Source of the DNA: Mangrovimicrobium sediminis
GTDB lineage: Bacteria; Pseudomonadota; Gammaproteobacteria; Pseudomonadales; Halieaceae
DNA: 64,000 bases
Direction of reading: 5' to 3'
NCBI RefSeq assembly: GCF_004745945.1
Contig: NZ_SRLE01000002.1
Coordinates: 62,001-126,000, forward strand
The position numbers and the translations under genes are program-made. How positions within the stretch are numbered: the stretch's first letter is position 1; every line of letters begins with the position of its first letter. The notes below the pieces were generated by a model. It was given only the letters and a program-made list of their open reading frames with translations, made no database searches and was not told the origin of the DNA. Below, one piece after another: positions 41,816 through 58,046 of this stretch.

Positions 41816-41943
41816 GTTGTTTCGGCAAAGCCGCCAACCAAAAGTGGGGTCAGATGAGACTTTTTGTGATGTCTCATCGCAGACGGGCATCAGAAAGAGT
41901 CTCATCTGACCCCACTTTTTAAACACGGCTTTGCCGAAGCAAC
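41816..41943. repeat. Nested palindromic element before rpoB (REP-like)
   Basis: An outer inverted repeat (GTTGTTTCGGCAAAGCCG at 41816-41833 versus 41926-41943, one mismatch in 18) encloses an inner perfect 22-bp inverted repeat (41840-41861 versus 41898-41919, left arm starting AAAAGTGGGGTCAGATGAG) with a 36-base loop. The inner arms share GGGGTCAGA with the elements at 39133 and 50385. The whole ends 27 bases before the rpoB ATG. Confidence 0.88.
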
Positions 41944-41970
41944 TGCCACAGATCATGCTGGGGAGTACCG

Positions 41971-46044
<4,074 letters not shown>

Positions 46045-46078
46045 CCGGCCAACGAGATAACCTCGCGGAGGAAATACT

Positions 46079-50293
<4,215 letters not shown>

Positions 50294-50327
50294 TCGCCCG
50301 CGGCGCCCCGGCGCACAGCGTTACTGC

Positions 50328-50362
50328 AAGGGCTCACCCGCGAGGGTGGGCCCTTTTTCTTT
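50328..50362 (+). terminator. Rho-independent terminator of the rpoBC operon
   Basis: GGGCTCACCC (50330-50339) pairs with GGGTGGGCCC (50344-50353) around a GCGA tetraloop, with one G-U pair, extended by AA/TT, and followed by TTTTTCTTT. Confidence 0.92.
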
Positions 50363-50384
50363 GCGCCGTCCGGTGGCAGCCGCC

Positions 50385-50462
50385 GGGGTCAGAGTCGCGA
50401 CTGCGACCCCTTGTAGCCGGCCCGCCGCGTGCAGCCGGGGTCAGAGTCGTGACTCTGACCCC
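50385..50462. repeat. Two consecutive GGGGTCAGAGTC palindromes after rpoC (REP-like pair)
   Basis: The first palindrome (50385-50410) has arms GGGGTCAGAGTC and GACTGCGACCCC with two mismatched positions. The second (50437-50462) has perfect 12-bp arms GGGGTCAGAGTC/GACTCTGACCCC around GT. Both are preceded by CAGCCG. They share their core with the elements at 39133 and 41840. No transposase gene is nearby. The rest of the 413-base gap from rpoC to the next gene shows no convincing coding sequence. Confidence 0.85.
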
Positions 50463-50706
50463 TCAAGGCCCTGCGTCATCCCAGAATGTGAGCAGGTGCA
50501 CTATCCGGACACGCCGACACCGGCAAGTGCCAGCTTTATGATGCAAATCCAGGGCGTTCCAGCTAATGTTCATAGAGAGATCAGGGGCATGGATGCAGTA
50601 TGGAGAACAGGCCTGTGGGGACCATGAATCAAGCCAGGCGGGACGTGAGGGCAAGCGGCGCCGCTGCGCCCGTGCCAATTCGGCCCCCGGCCGGCGGAGC
50701 CGCGCG

Positions 50707-51792
50707 GTGATCTGGCAGTTGTTGCTGCGGGTGATCGACCCCCTGGTGCCGCGCAGCATCCGCGAGCACCAGCAGGTCGAGGAACTGGTGCGCGCGCGCT
50801 CCCTGGTGCTGATCACCCTGACCAGCTGCCTGGGTGCAGCCGGGGTACTGGCGGCCTCGCTGGTCTCGACGATTCTGCCCGAAGACATGCGGCTGATCTC
50901 CACGCTCGCCCTGCTCGCCCTGTTGCTGGGCAATGCGCTGGCACTGTGGGTGTTCCGCTACAGTGCGCGTTTCACCCTCGCCGCAAACATCTATGTCCTG
51001 AGCGTCTATCTCGCCACGGTGGGCACATTCCTGATGGCGGATGCCCCGGAATACGTGCATCTGCTGATGATGATGTTCTGTATTCCGGTGGTCATGTCCT
51101 ATATTGCCGACCACACATCGGCGATAAGCTGGCTGGTTGTCATCACCGTTTCTCCCTGTCTCGCAGTGCTGGCCGGTAATCCCCTGGTCGGCGCCATGTT
51201 CCTCGCCTGCTGGTGGCTGGGTTGTTTCACCATGTTTTCGGCGCTGTGTATGGAGCAGTTCTACCGCGAGAGCATGCGCTCCCGCCTGCATATGGAGCGG
51301 GACCGCTTCGAGTTTGCCGCCGCCCACGACCCGCTGACCGGCCTGGCCAATCGCAACACCTTCGACCAGCGCCTGCAGCAGAGTATCGAGCGCTGCGCGA
51401 CGACCGGCGAGCGCCTCGTGCTGGTGATGATCGACCTCAACCGCTTCAAGCCGATCAACGACTGCTACGGTCACCAGACCGGCGACCTGATCCTGACCAC
51501 CGTGGCGCAGCGCCTGCGCAACCTGGTGCGCCGGGCGGACACCGTGGCCCGCCTTGGCGGCGACGAGTTCGCCATCCTCGTCCACAGTCGCGACGCGGAC
51601 GGCATTGCCGCGCGCATTTCGCGCACCATCGGTGCGCCGGTGGCGGCGGATGGCCAGCGCCTGAGCGTGGGCTGCAGTACCGGGGTAGCGGTATGTCCCG
51701 ATGACAGCCTCGAAGCCGGGGAACTGCTGCGCATCGCCGACGAGCGCATGTACGTCGACAAGCGCCGCCGGCGCATGGAAGTCGTGGTCTGA
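50707..51792 (+). CDS. Membrane diguanylate cyclase (GGDEF) with I-site
   Basis: The protein (361 residues from GTG 50707) has about five hydrophobic helices in its first 180 residues, then a GGDEF domain beginning AAHDPLTGLANRNTF. The active site is ARLGGDEFAILV. Five residues before it is RRAD, a proper Arg-x-x-Asp inhibitory I-site, unlike the cyclase at 22002. The start is uncertain: the frame is open from an ATG at 50566, but the extra residues are basic and low-complexity. It stands alone after the rpoC terminator and converges with the S9 peptidase gene. Confidence 0.9.
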   Translation: MIWQLLLRVIDPLVPRSIREHQQVEELVRARSLVLITLTSCLGAAGVLAASLVSTILPEDMRLISTLALLALLLGNALALWVFRYSARFTLAANIYVLSVYLATVGTFLMADAPEYVHLLMMMFCIPVVMSYIADHTSAISWLVVITVSPCLAVLAGNPLVGAMFLACWWLGCFTMFSALCMEQFYRESMRSRLHMERDRFEFAAAHDPLTGLANRNTFDQRLQQSIERCATTGERLVLVMIDLNRFKPINDCYGHQTGDLILTTVAQRLRNLVRRADTVARLGGDEFAILVHSRDADGIAARISRTIGAPVAADGQRLSVGCSTGVAVCPDDSLEAGELLRIADERMYVDKRRRRMEVVV

Positions 51793-51808
51793 CGTTGCTC
51801 TCGCAGGA

Positions 51809-53869
51809 TTACTCCTGCGCCGCTTCCTCCTGCCCGGCGTGACGCCGGAACCATTCCAGGATCGCCGCCACCTTGCCCAGCAGTTGGCTGGGGCGCTTGT
51901 AGATGCTGTGTGAGGCCCCGGGCATGCGCACCATGGCGGTGTCGATGCCGCGCATTTTCAGCGCCTGGTAGTACTGCTCGGTCTCCGCTATCGGCGTGCG
52001 CAGGTCGGCCTCGCCGGTCAGCAGCATGGTCGGCGTGTTCACTTTACCCACCAGCGACAGCGGCGAGCGCCGCCAGTAGGCGTCGGGGTCGTCCCAGGGC
52101 ATGGCGCCGAACCAGTACTGGGCGAAATACGGCGGTACGTCGGAGGTGAGCACGAAGCTGGTCCAGTTGATCACCGGCTTGGCCACCACCGCCGCGCGAA
52201 AGCGGTCGGTATTGCCGACGATCCAGGCGGTCAGGGTGCCGCCGCCGGAGCCGCCGGTGACGTAGAGCTGGTCGGTGTCCACGTAGCCGCGCGCGATTAC
52301 CGCGTCCACCGCGGACATCAGGTCGTCGTAGTCCTGGCTCGGGTAGTTGTGGTGGATCTGGTTGGCGAAATCCTCGCCGTAGCTGGTGCTGCCGCGCGGG
52401 TTGGCGTACAGCACCACGTAGCCGGCGGCGGCGTACAGCTGGATCTCCGCGGCGAAGTGCGGGCCGTAGGCAGCGAAGGGGCCGCCGTGAATCTCGAGGA
52501 TCAGCGGGTATTTCTTTTGTGGGTCGAAGCCCGGTGGGGTGGCCACCCAGGCCTGGATATCCCGGCCGTCGTGGCCGGACTTCAGCCACAGTTCCTGCAC
52601 CGGCGCCAGATCGCGGTAGCCGAGCAGGTTGTCATTGAGCGCGGTGACGCGCTGGTTCTTGCCGCGGCGCCCGACGGAAATGTCCGCGGGAGCGGCGGCC
52701 GAACCCGAGGTATACGCGTAGACGCCCTTGCCGCCCACGGCGAAGTTGGCGCCTGTGTAGGGACGGCCCAGGGACAGGCCGCCGAGGTCGCGCGCCAGTT
52801 CATCGATGTTGCCCGAGAGGTCGACGGCGGCGAGTACGGTATCGCCGCGGTCGTCGTAGCTGAACAGGATGTGACGGCCGTCCGCCGACCACTGCGGGTC
52901 CTGCGCGCTGCGGTCGAGGTCCGGGAGCAGGTCGCGGCGGCCGCTGCCGTCGGCGTTCATCACATACAGGTGGTTGCGCTGGTAGCCCAGGCGCTGGTCG
53001 TCGTAGCCGAGGAAGGCAATGCGCTTGCCATCTGGCGATACCACCGGGTGCGAGTCCGGACCGTCGCGCTCGGTGAGCGCGGTGATCGCACCGGTCGCGA
53101 TATCCACGCGGTAGATCTCGCTGTTGCCGATGCGCATCTCCCAGTCGGGATCGCGGTTGGCGGAGACGAACAGGGCGCTGCCGTCCGCCGCCCAGGCGAT
53201 ACCGCCACCGTGATGGAAATCGCCCGAGGTGACCTGCCGCGGGCTGCCGCCTTCCGCGGGCATGATGAACACCTGGGTGAAGCCGTGGTCCCGGTTGCCG
53301 CTGCCGTCGTCCCGGTACAGGGTGCGGTCCACAATCACCGGCGAATTGGCCCACTCGGCGCCCTGGGGCGCGCGCGGCAGGCTGCCCATGGTTGGCGCAT
53401 CGGCGGCCACACGCATGGAAAACGCCAGCCACTGTCCGTCCGGCGACCAGGCCAGTTGGCTGGGCTTTACTGGCAGTCGGGTCAGTTGCGCGGTGCGCGG
53501 CACGTCCAGCCAGGTGACGAACAGCTGGGAACCGATGTCGTCGCGATCGATGTAGGCGACGCGGTCGCCCTGTGGTGAGAGCACCGCGCCGCTGACGTTT
53601 TTCGCGCCGGTGGTCACGGGAGTCTCCTCGCCGCTGTCGATGTCCAGCAACCACAGGTTGCTGCGCGAGCGGTCGCGCATGATATCCATGGAGTGACGCA
53701 GGTAGAGCAGGCGCTCGCCGCGGTTGTCCACCAGCGGGTGGCTGGCATAGCGCAACTGGAACACGTCCTCTGGCGCGAACACCGGGCCGGGTGCGCCGCG
53801 CGCCGCCAGGCTCGCGAGGCACAGGCAGGAAAGCAGGGCAAACCCTGCAATTCGACGGGAGGTCATCAT
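51809..53869 (-). CDS. Exported S9-family (prolyl oligopeptidase) peptidase
   Basis: A 686-residue secreted serine peptidase. The signal peptide is RRIAGFALLSCLCLASLAARG. A beta-propeller region follows (repeats such as SPDGQWLAFS, SPDGKRIAFLG and SADGRHILFSY). The C-terminal alpha/beta hydrolase domain has the nucleophile in VTGGSGGGTLTAW, the aspartate in LTGEADLRTPI and the histidine in MPGASHSIYKRP. It probably trims peptides in the periplasm, as a dipeptidyl or acylaminoacyl peptidase. The start at 53869 (or 53866) has GGAG six bases upstream; the longer open frame upstream does not belong to it. Confidence 0.92.
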   Translation of the reverse strand: MMTSRRIAGFALLSCLCLASLAARGAPGPVFAPEDVFQLRYASHPLVDNRGERLLYLRHSMDIMRDRSRSNLWLLDIDSGEETPVTTGAKNVSGAVLSPQGDRVAYIDRDDIGSQLFVTWLDVPRTAQLTRLPVKPSQLAWSPDGQWLAFSMRVAADAPTMGSLPRAPQGAEWANSPVIVDRTLYRDDGSGNRDHGFTQVFIMPAEGGSPRQVTSGDFHHGGGIAWAADGSALFVSANRDPDWEMRIGNSEIYRVDIATGAITALTERDGPDSHPVVSPDGKRIAFLGYDDQRLGYQRNHLYVMNADGSGRRDLLPDLDRSAQDPQWSADGRHILFSYDDRGDTVLAAVDLSGNIDELARDLGGLSLGRPYTGANFAVGGKGVYAYTSGSAAAPADISVGRRGKNQRVTALNDNLLGYRDLAPVQELWLKSGHDGRDIQAWVATPPGFDPQKKYPLILEIHGGPFAAYGPHFAAEIQLYAAAGYVVLYANPRGSTSYGEDFANQIHHNYPSQDYDDLMSAVDAVIARGYVDTDQLYVTGGSGGGTLTAWIVGNTDRFRAAVVAKPVINWTSFVLTSDVPPYFAQYWFGAMPWDDPDAYWRRSPLSLVGKVNTPTMLLTGEADLRTPIAETEQYYQALKMRGIDTAMVRMPGASHSIYKRPSQLLGKVAAILEWFRRHAGQEEAAQE

Positions 53870-53987
53870 GGGTTTCTCCTCGAGTGGTCGGTGCGGTCGG
53901 GCTGCCTGTGCGCGCTGCGCGGACGGCGACTCCGCCTTTTCCCCCTCAGGCGGTATAGTACGGCGCAGAAACCCGGGGAGATGAGTC

Positions 53988-54755
53988 TTGCGATTAAAAC
54001 ACAAAACAGCACTGGTGACCGGTGCGGCCAGGGGCCTGGGCGCGGCGATTTGCCGGGCCTTTGCCGCCGAGGGAGCACAGGTGGTGGTCACCGACGTGGA
54101 CGAGACGGCGGGCGCCGCGCTGGCCGCCGAGCTTGGCGGTATCTGGCAGCGCCTGGACGTCGGCGACGAGGACAACTGGATTGCCGTGATGGCGCAACTG
54201 CGCGAGCGCGGCGTGGCCCTGGATATCCTGGTCAACAACGCCGGCGTGATCGGCATCGGTGACGGCGCGCCGCAGGACCCGGAGCACGGCGACCTGGCCA
54301 GCTGGCACGCGGTGCACCGCATCAACCTCGACGGCACGTTCCTCGGCTGCAAGTACGCGATCCGCGCCATGCGCGAGCGCGGCCGCGGCTCGATCATCAA
54401 CATGTCCTCGCGCGCGGGACTGATCGGCGTACCCGCCGCGGCGGCCTACGCGTCATCCAAGGCGGCGGTGCGCAACCACACCAAGACAGTGGCGCTGTAC
54501 TGCGCTCAGCAGGGGCTCGATATCCGCTGCAACTCCATCCACCCGGGCTCGATCATGACCCCGCTGTGGGACCCGGTGCTCGGCGAGGGCAGCGCGCGCG
54601 AGGCGGCGATCACCGCCTTCACCGCGGGCACGCCCATGGCGCGCTTCGGCACACCGGAGGAAATCACGCCGCTGGTGGTGTTGCTGGCTTCTGACGAGTC
54701 CACCTACACCACCGGCGCCGAGTTTCATATCGACGGCGGCGCACTGGCCGGCTGA
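53988..54755 (+). CDS. Short-chain dehydrogenase/reductase
   Basis: A classical SDR of 255 residues: TGAARGLG (residues 11-18) binds the nucleotide, NNAG is at 83-86, and the catalytic Ser140 (NMSSRAG), Tyr154 and Lys158 (YASSK) are all present. Asp36 in VVVTDVDE points to NAD(H) rather than NADP(H). The start is TTG at 53988 with GGGGAG seven bases upstream; the ATG at 53981 is in another frame. The substrate is unknown; related enzymes act on steroids, cyclohexanols or sugars. Confidence 0.9.
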   Translation: MRLKHKTALVTGAARGLGAAICRAFAAEGAQVVVTDVDETAGAALAAELGGIWQRLDVGDEDNWIAVMAQLRERGVALDILVNNAGVIGIGDGAPQDPEHGDLASWHAVHRINLDGTFLGCKYAIRAMRERGRGSIINMSSRAGLIGVPAAAAYASSKAAVRNHTKTVALYCAQQGLDIRCNSIHPGSIMTPLWDPVLGEGSAREAAITAFTAGTPMARFGTPEEITPLVVLLASDESTYTTGAEFHIDGGALAG

Positions 54756-54875
54756 GGCAGGGCGCAGCGGCGCTCGTCTGCTGCCCGCCAGCTCGCGCCG
54801 ACGGGTTCTGTCCCGGCCCGGGAATCGCTACAGTAGGTAGACACGATAATCACAACAGCAGGGAGAACCCGCGGT

Positions 54876-55589
54876 ATGAGCAAGCCCAATGTATCCATCA
54901 CCACGCCACAACACACCCTGGACGCCTACCTGGCGACGCCCGAGGGCGAGGGGCCCTGGCCCGGGGTGGTCATCATCCACGACATCTTCGGTCTCACCCC
55001 GGTTGCTACCGGCCATGCCGACTGGCTGGCCAGCGAGGGTTTCATGGCCATCGCGCCGGACCTGTATTCCTGGGGCGGTACCCTCAAGTGCGTGAAGGCC
55101 ACCATGTCCGACATGCTCAAGGGCGAGGGCGCGGCCTTCGACGATATCGACACGGTGCGCCAGTGGCTGTCGGACCAGGCGGGCTGCAGCGGCCAGATCG
55201 GCGTTATCGGGTTCTGCATGGGCGGCGGCTTCTGCCTGTTGCTGGCCTCGGGCCACGACTTCCAGGCCTCCGCACCCAACTACGGGATGCTGCCCAAGCA
55301 GGAGCTGGAGGACGTGTTGCGCGGTGCCTGCCCGGTCATCGCCAGTTACGCCGGCAAGGACAAGCAGCTACAGGGCGCCGCGGCGAAGATCGAGGCGGCG
55401 CTGGTCAGCAACGGCGTGCCCCACGACGTCAAGGAATACCCCGAGGCCTACCACTCCTTCATGGACGACCACCACACCCTGGTGCCGCGCATCCTCGGCA
55501 AACTGCTCGCACTGCGCTTTAACGAGAAGGACGCAGCGGACGCGCGCTCTCGCATCAGCGCCTTCTTCCGCGACCACCTGGCCGCCTGA
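54876..55589 (+). CDS. Dienelactone hydrolase family protein
   Basis: An alpha/beta hydrolase of 237 residues with the dienelactone hydrolase triad: Cys114 in IGFCMGGGFC, Asp162 in YAGKDKQLQ and His203 in EAYHSFMDD. The oxyanion region is VVIIHDIFGLTP. These enzymes open lactones or esters in aromatic and other degradation pathways; many members have no assigned substrate. It is followed by the VOC protein after 29 bases, and both may form one unit. Confidence 0.92.
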   Translation: MSKPNVSITTPQHTLDAYLATPEGEGPWPGVVIIHDIFGLTPVATGHADWLASEGFMAIAPDLYSWGGTLKCVKATMSDMLKGEGAAFDDIDTVRQWLSDQAGCSGQIGVIGFCMGGGFCLLLASGHDFQASAPNYGMLPKQELEDVLRGACPVIASYAGKDKQLQGAAAKIEAALVSNGVPHDVKEYPEAYHSFMDDHHTLVPRILGKLLALRFNEKDAADARSRISAFFRDHLAA

Positions 55590-55618
55590 GCGCGCTGCGA
55601 CATAACCGGAGAGTATCG

Positions 55619-56140
55619 ATGACCCAACGCCATTTCGTGCAGACCTGCTACGTCGTACCGGATCTCGAGGCGGCGATGCAGCGCTGGCTGGATACCACCG
55701 GCATGGGGCCGTTTATCGTCATGAGTCACGTCAGCCCCAGCGACGGCTTTTACCGCGGCCAACCGGATGACCTGGAGATGAGTTGCGCCTTCGTGCAGGC
55801 CGGCCCGATGCAGATCGAGTATATCCAGCAGCACAGTGACGGCCCCTCGGTGTACCGCGATATGTACGCGCCGGGGGAGGGCGGTTATCACCACCTGTGC
55901 TACTTCGTCGACGACCTCGACGCCGAGATCGCCTATTACCGCGAGCGCGGTATCGACGCCGCCTACCTGGCGAAGTTCGGCGACCTGCGTTACGGCTACT
56001 TCGACACCCGCGCGCAGCTGGGCGGGTTTACCGAGGTGCTGCAGCGCGAGCCGGGCGTGCTGGGCTTGTTCGAATCCATCGCCGAGGCGGCGCGCGACTG
56101 GGACGGCAGCGACCCGGTGCGCTATCTCGATCTCGGATAG
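55619..56140 (+). CDS. VOC (glyoxalase/dioxygenase) superfamily protein
   Basis: A 173-residue protein with paired beta-alpha-beta-beta-beta units. The candidate metal ligands are His in RHFVQTCYVVPDLEAA, His in GGYHHLCYFVDDLDAEI and Glu in GGFTEVLQR. The superfamily includes glyoxalase I, methylmalonyl-CoA epimerase and ring-cleaving dioxygenases. The short length suggests a lyase or isomerase. It follows the dienelactone hydrolase on the same strand. Confidence 0.85.
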   Translation: MTQRHFVQTCYVVPDLEAAMQRWLDTTGMGPFIVMSHVSPSDGFYRGQPDDLEMSCAFVQAGPMQIEYIQQHSDGPSVYRDMYAPGEGGYHHLCYFVDDLDAEIAYYRERGIDAAYLAKFGDLRYGYFDTRAQLGGFTEVLQREPGVLGLFESIAEAARDWDGSDPVRYLDLG

Positions 56141-56161
56141 CTCTGGCCGGGCCCGAAAGGC

Positions 56162-57628
56162 TCAGTCGAAGTCGTCGCTGTCCGGCAGTTCCGGTGGGTC
56201 GCCGCCGGCGTCACTGGCGTCCGGGTCCTCGATCGTAGCCTCGGTATTCGGGTTGTTGGGGTCTACCGCGGCTGCCTCGCCCGCCGGCTCCCGCGCCGCG
56301 GCGCCGGCCTGCCAGGCCATTTCCTCCACCTCTTTTTTCGGCGTGGCAATGGCGATGTGGAAGGCGGCGAAGCCGGGCAGCACCACCTGGTTCAGGGCCA
56401 TGCCGATAACCCGCCCGTCGTGGGGTGAATAGATCTTCGAGCTGATGTTGGTGATCGGGTCGGTGACCTCGCCGAGCAGATCGCCCTTGCGCACGCGGTC
56501 GGCGAGGTTGACCACGCTGAACAGGATGCCGCCGCGGTCTGCGCGTACCCACACCGAGCGGTAGTACACCGGTTCCGGGTAGCCCCACAGGCTGAAGCGC
56601 TCGATCATGCCCATCTTGCTCATCAGGGTGGTGATGCCGTCCACCCCGTGTTCCACCGCGGCCTCCTGCAGGCGCATCGATTCGCCGGCCTCCAGGGTAA
56701 GTGCGGGAATGCCCGCTTCCACCGCGGCGCGGCGTAGGCTGCCCGAGGCGCCGCCGCTTTGCAGTACCACCGTCGTGCCGAAGGCCTCGGTGAGTTCGCG
56801 AACCTGCGGGTAGCGCAGGTCCGCGCGCAGCTGCGGCATGTTGGTGCGGTGGAAGGAGCCGGTGTGCAGGTCGACCAGCGCGGAGCAGTGGCGGATGACG
56901 CCCTCGAAGAACGAATGCGCGATGCGCGAGGCCGAACTGCCGGAGGGATTCCCCGGGAAGTAGCGGTTAAGGTCGCGGCGGTCGGCCAGGTAACGCGAAC
57001 TGCGGTGAAAGCCCTGCAGGTTGACGATGGGCACGCCGATTACCGTGCCCACCAGCGATTCCTTGTCCAGGTTGTAGAGGATGCGGCGCACGATCTCGAT
57101 GCCGTTGAGTTCGTCGCCGTGCAGCGCGGCGGTGAGACACAGCACCGGGCCCGGGCGCCTGCCGTTGACGATCAGCACCGGGGTGGGTGTGGCGATGCCC
57201 TCCAGGGTGTGGCTGGGCGACCAGGACAGGCGCGTTGTGGTGGCCGGGGGAATCTCGGTGCCGAGCAGGACCAGGGTCGGTTCGGGCGGTGCCGGGGGGA
57301 CTTCTTCCTCGGCGATCGGGACGAGCACTTCCTGCGGATCGTCCGGTTGCACCTCGGTACCGGCGGGTTCGACCACGGGCGGTGGTACAACTGGTTCTTC
57401 AACTACCGGTTCATCGAGTTCTACGCTGACCGCTTTCGCCGGAGTGCCTTCGGCGCCTTCCGCGGCCTCTACAGGTGCGGCTTCAGATGCGGACTCCGGC
57501 GTCGCGCCGGACGCTGCTTCCTGTGCCTCCAGCGCGGGCGTTGGCGACTCCACCGCCAGCGCCGATAGCGCCAGCAGTGCACCCAGGCCTGCCGCGGCCA
57601 GCACGCGTATTGTCAGTTGCCCCGTCAC
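56162..57628 (-). CDS. Exported succinylglutamate desuccinylase/aspartoacylase-like protein
   Basis: The 488-residue protein has a signal peptide (VLAAAGLGALLALSALA), then about 95 residues rich in Pro, Glu and Ala, then an AstE/AspA-type zinc hydrolase core. Zinc ligands are His170 and Glu173 in LTAALHGDELNG and a His near 255 in LVDLHTGSFH; DRRDLNRYFPG is the substrate-binding motif. The C-terminal 60 residues form a second acidic tail ending in DSDDFD. Ordinary family members are cytoplasmic and about 320-370 residues. An exported form with two acidic low-complexity ends is unusual. It should remove an acyl group from an amino-acid or peptide amine in the periplasm. Confidence 0.82.
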   Translation of the reverse strand: MTGQLTIRVLAAAGLGALLALSALAVESPTPALEAQEAASGATPESASEAAPVEAAEGAEGTPAKAVSVELDEPVVEEPVVPPPVVEPAGTEVQPDDPQEVLVPIAEEEVPPAPPEPTLVLLGTEIPPATTTRLSWSPSHTLEGIATPTPVLIVNGRRPGPVLCLTAALHGDELNGIEIVRRILYNLDKESLVGTVIGVPIVNLQGFHRSSRYLADRRDLNRYFPGNPSGSSASRIAHSFFEGVIRHCSALVDLHTGSFHRTNMPQLRADLRYPQVRELTEAFGTTVVLQSGGASGSLRRAAVEAGIPALTLEAGESMRLQEAAVEHGVDGITTLMSKMGMIERFSLWGYPEPVYYRSVWVRADRGGILFSVVNLADRVRKGDLLGEVTDPITNISSKIYSPHDGRVIGMALNQVVLPGFAAFHIAIATPKKEVEEMAWQAGAAAREPAGEAAAVDPNNPNTEATIEDPDASDAGGDPPELPDSDDFD

Positions 57629-57792
57629 CAGTTGCGGATTGCCGTTGCTCGTCCGATGGGTTGTCGATAGCGCGGGTATCCGGCGGACACCGCTGGCGCC
57701 AGACTACCGTATTCCGCTCACGCCGGGTAGTTGCGACACACCCGCTGCAGGCTTCGGTGGCGAGCGTTGGCGGGCTGTGCAATGCAGCGGCA

Positions 57793-57810
57793 TTAGCCCG
57801 GGTGGGCTAA
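57793..57810. promoter_or_regulatory. Perfect palindrome TTAGCCC-N4-GGGCTAA
   Basis: Seven-base arms TTAGCCC and GGGCTAA flank GGGT in the 418-base gap between the exported deacylase and the LuxR-type gene. Similar CCC-N4-GGG elements occur upstream of the VPLPA gene. It has the size and symmetry of a dimeric HTH operator, for example of the LuxR type. It could also be a weak hairpin, but no T-run follows. Confidence 0.45.
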
Positions 57811-57856
57811 CGATGCTTGTCCCTCTGTGGGACTTAAGCCCCGTATGTGCGAAAAG

Positions 57857-57874
57857 CTGTGACGTCCCTCACAG
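57857..57874. promoter_or_regulatory. CRP/Vfr-type binding site
   Basis: CTGTGACGTCCCTCACAG contains an exact TGTGA-N6-TCACA, the consensus core of cAMP receptor protein sites, in a fully symmetric 6-6-6 arrangement. It lies about 190 bases upstream of the LuxR-type gene and 229 bases upstream of the divergent deacylase gene, so either could be controlled. Confidence 0.55.
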
Positions 57875-58046
57875 TACGGGAAAGTGGGTTGGACGGGTTG
57901 CGGGTCTTCACTTAGGTTTGATACAGGTGTGCGTAATCGTGGTTCAAGCGCAGCGTACGCACCGGAAAAAGGGAGTGACGCAGCGCGCGCTATTTTCCCC
58001 GAATCAACTAACTGGGCCACCCGCGGGGCGGTCACGGAGTAAGGCT

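Noticed and set aside
52349..53578. A 409-codon plus-strand frame opposite the S9 peptidase
   Set aside because: No domain, and the peptidase is complete on the other strand.
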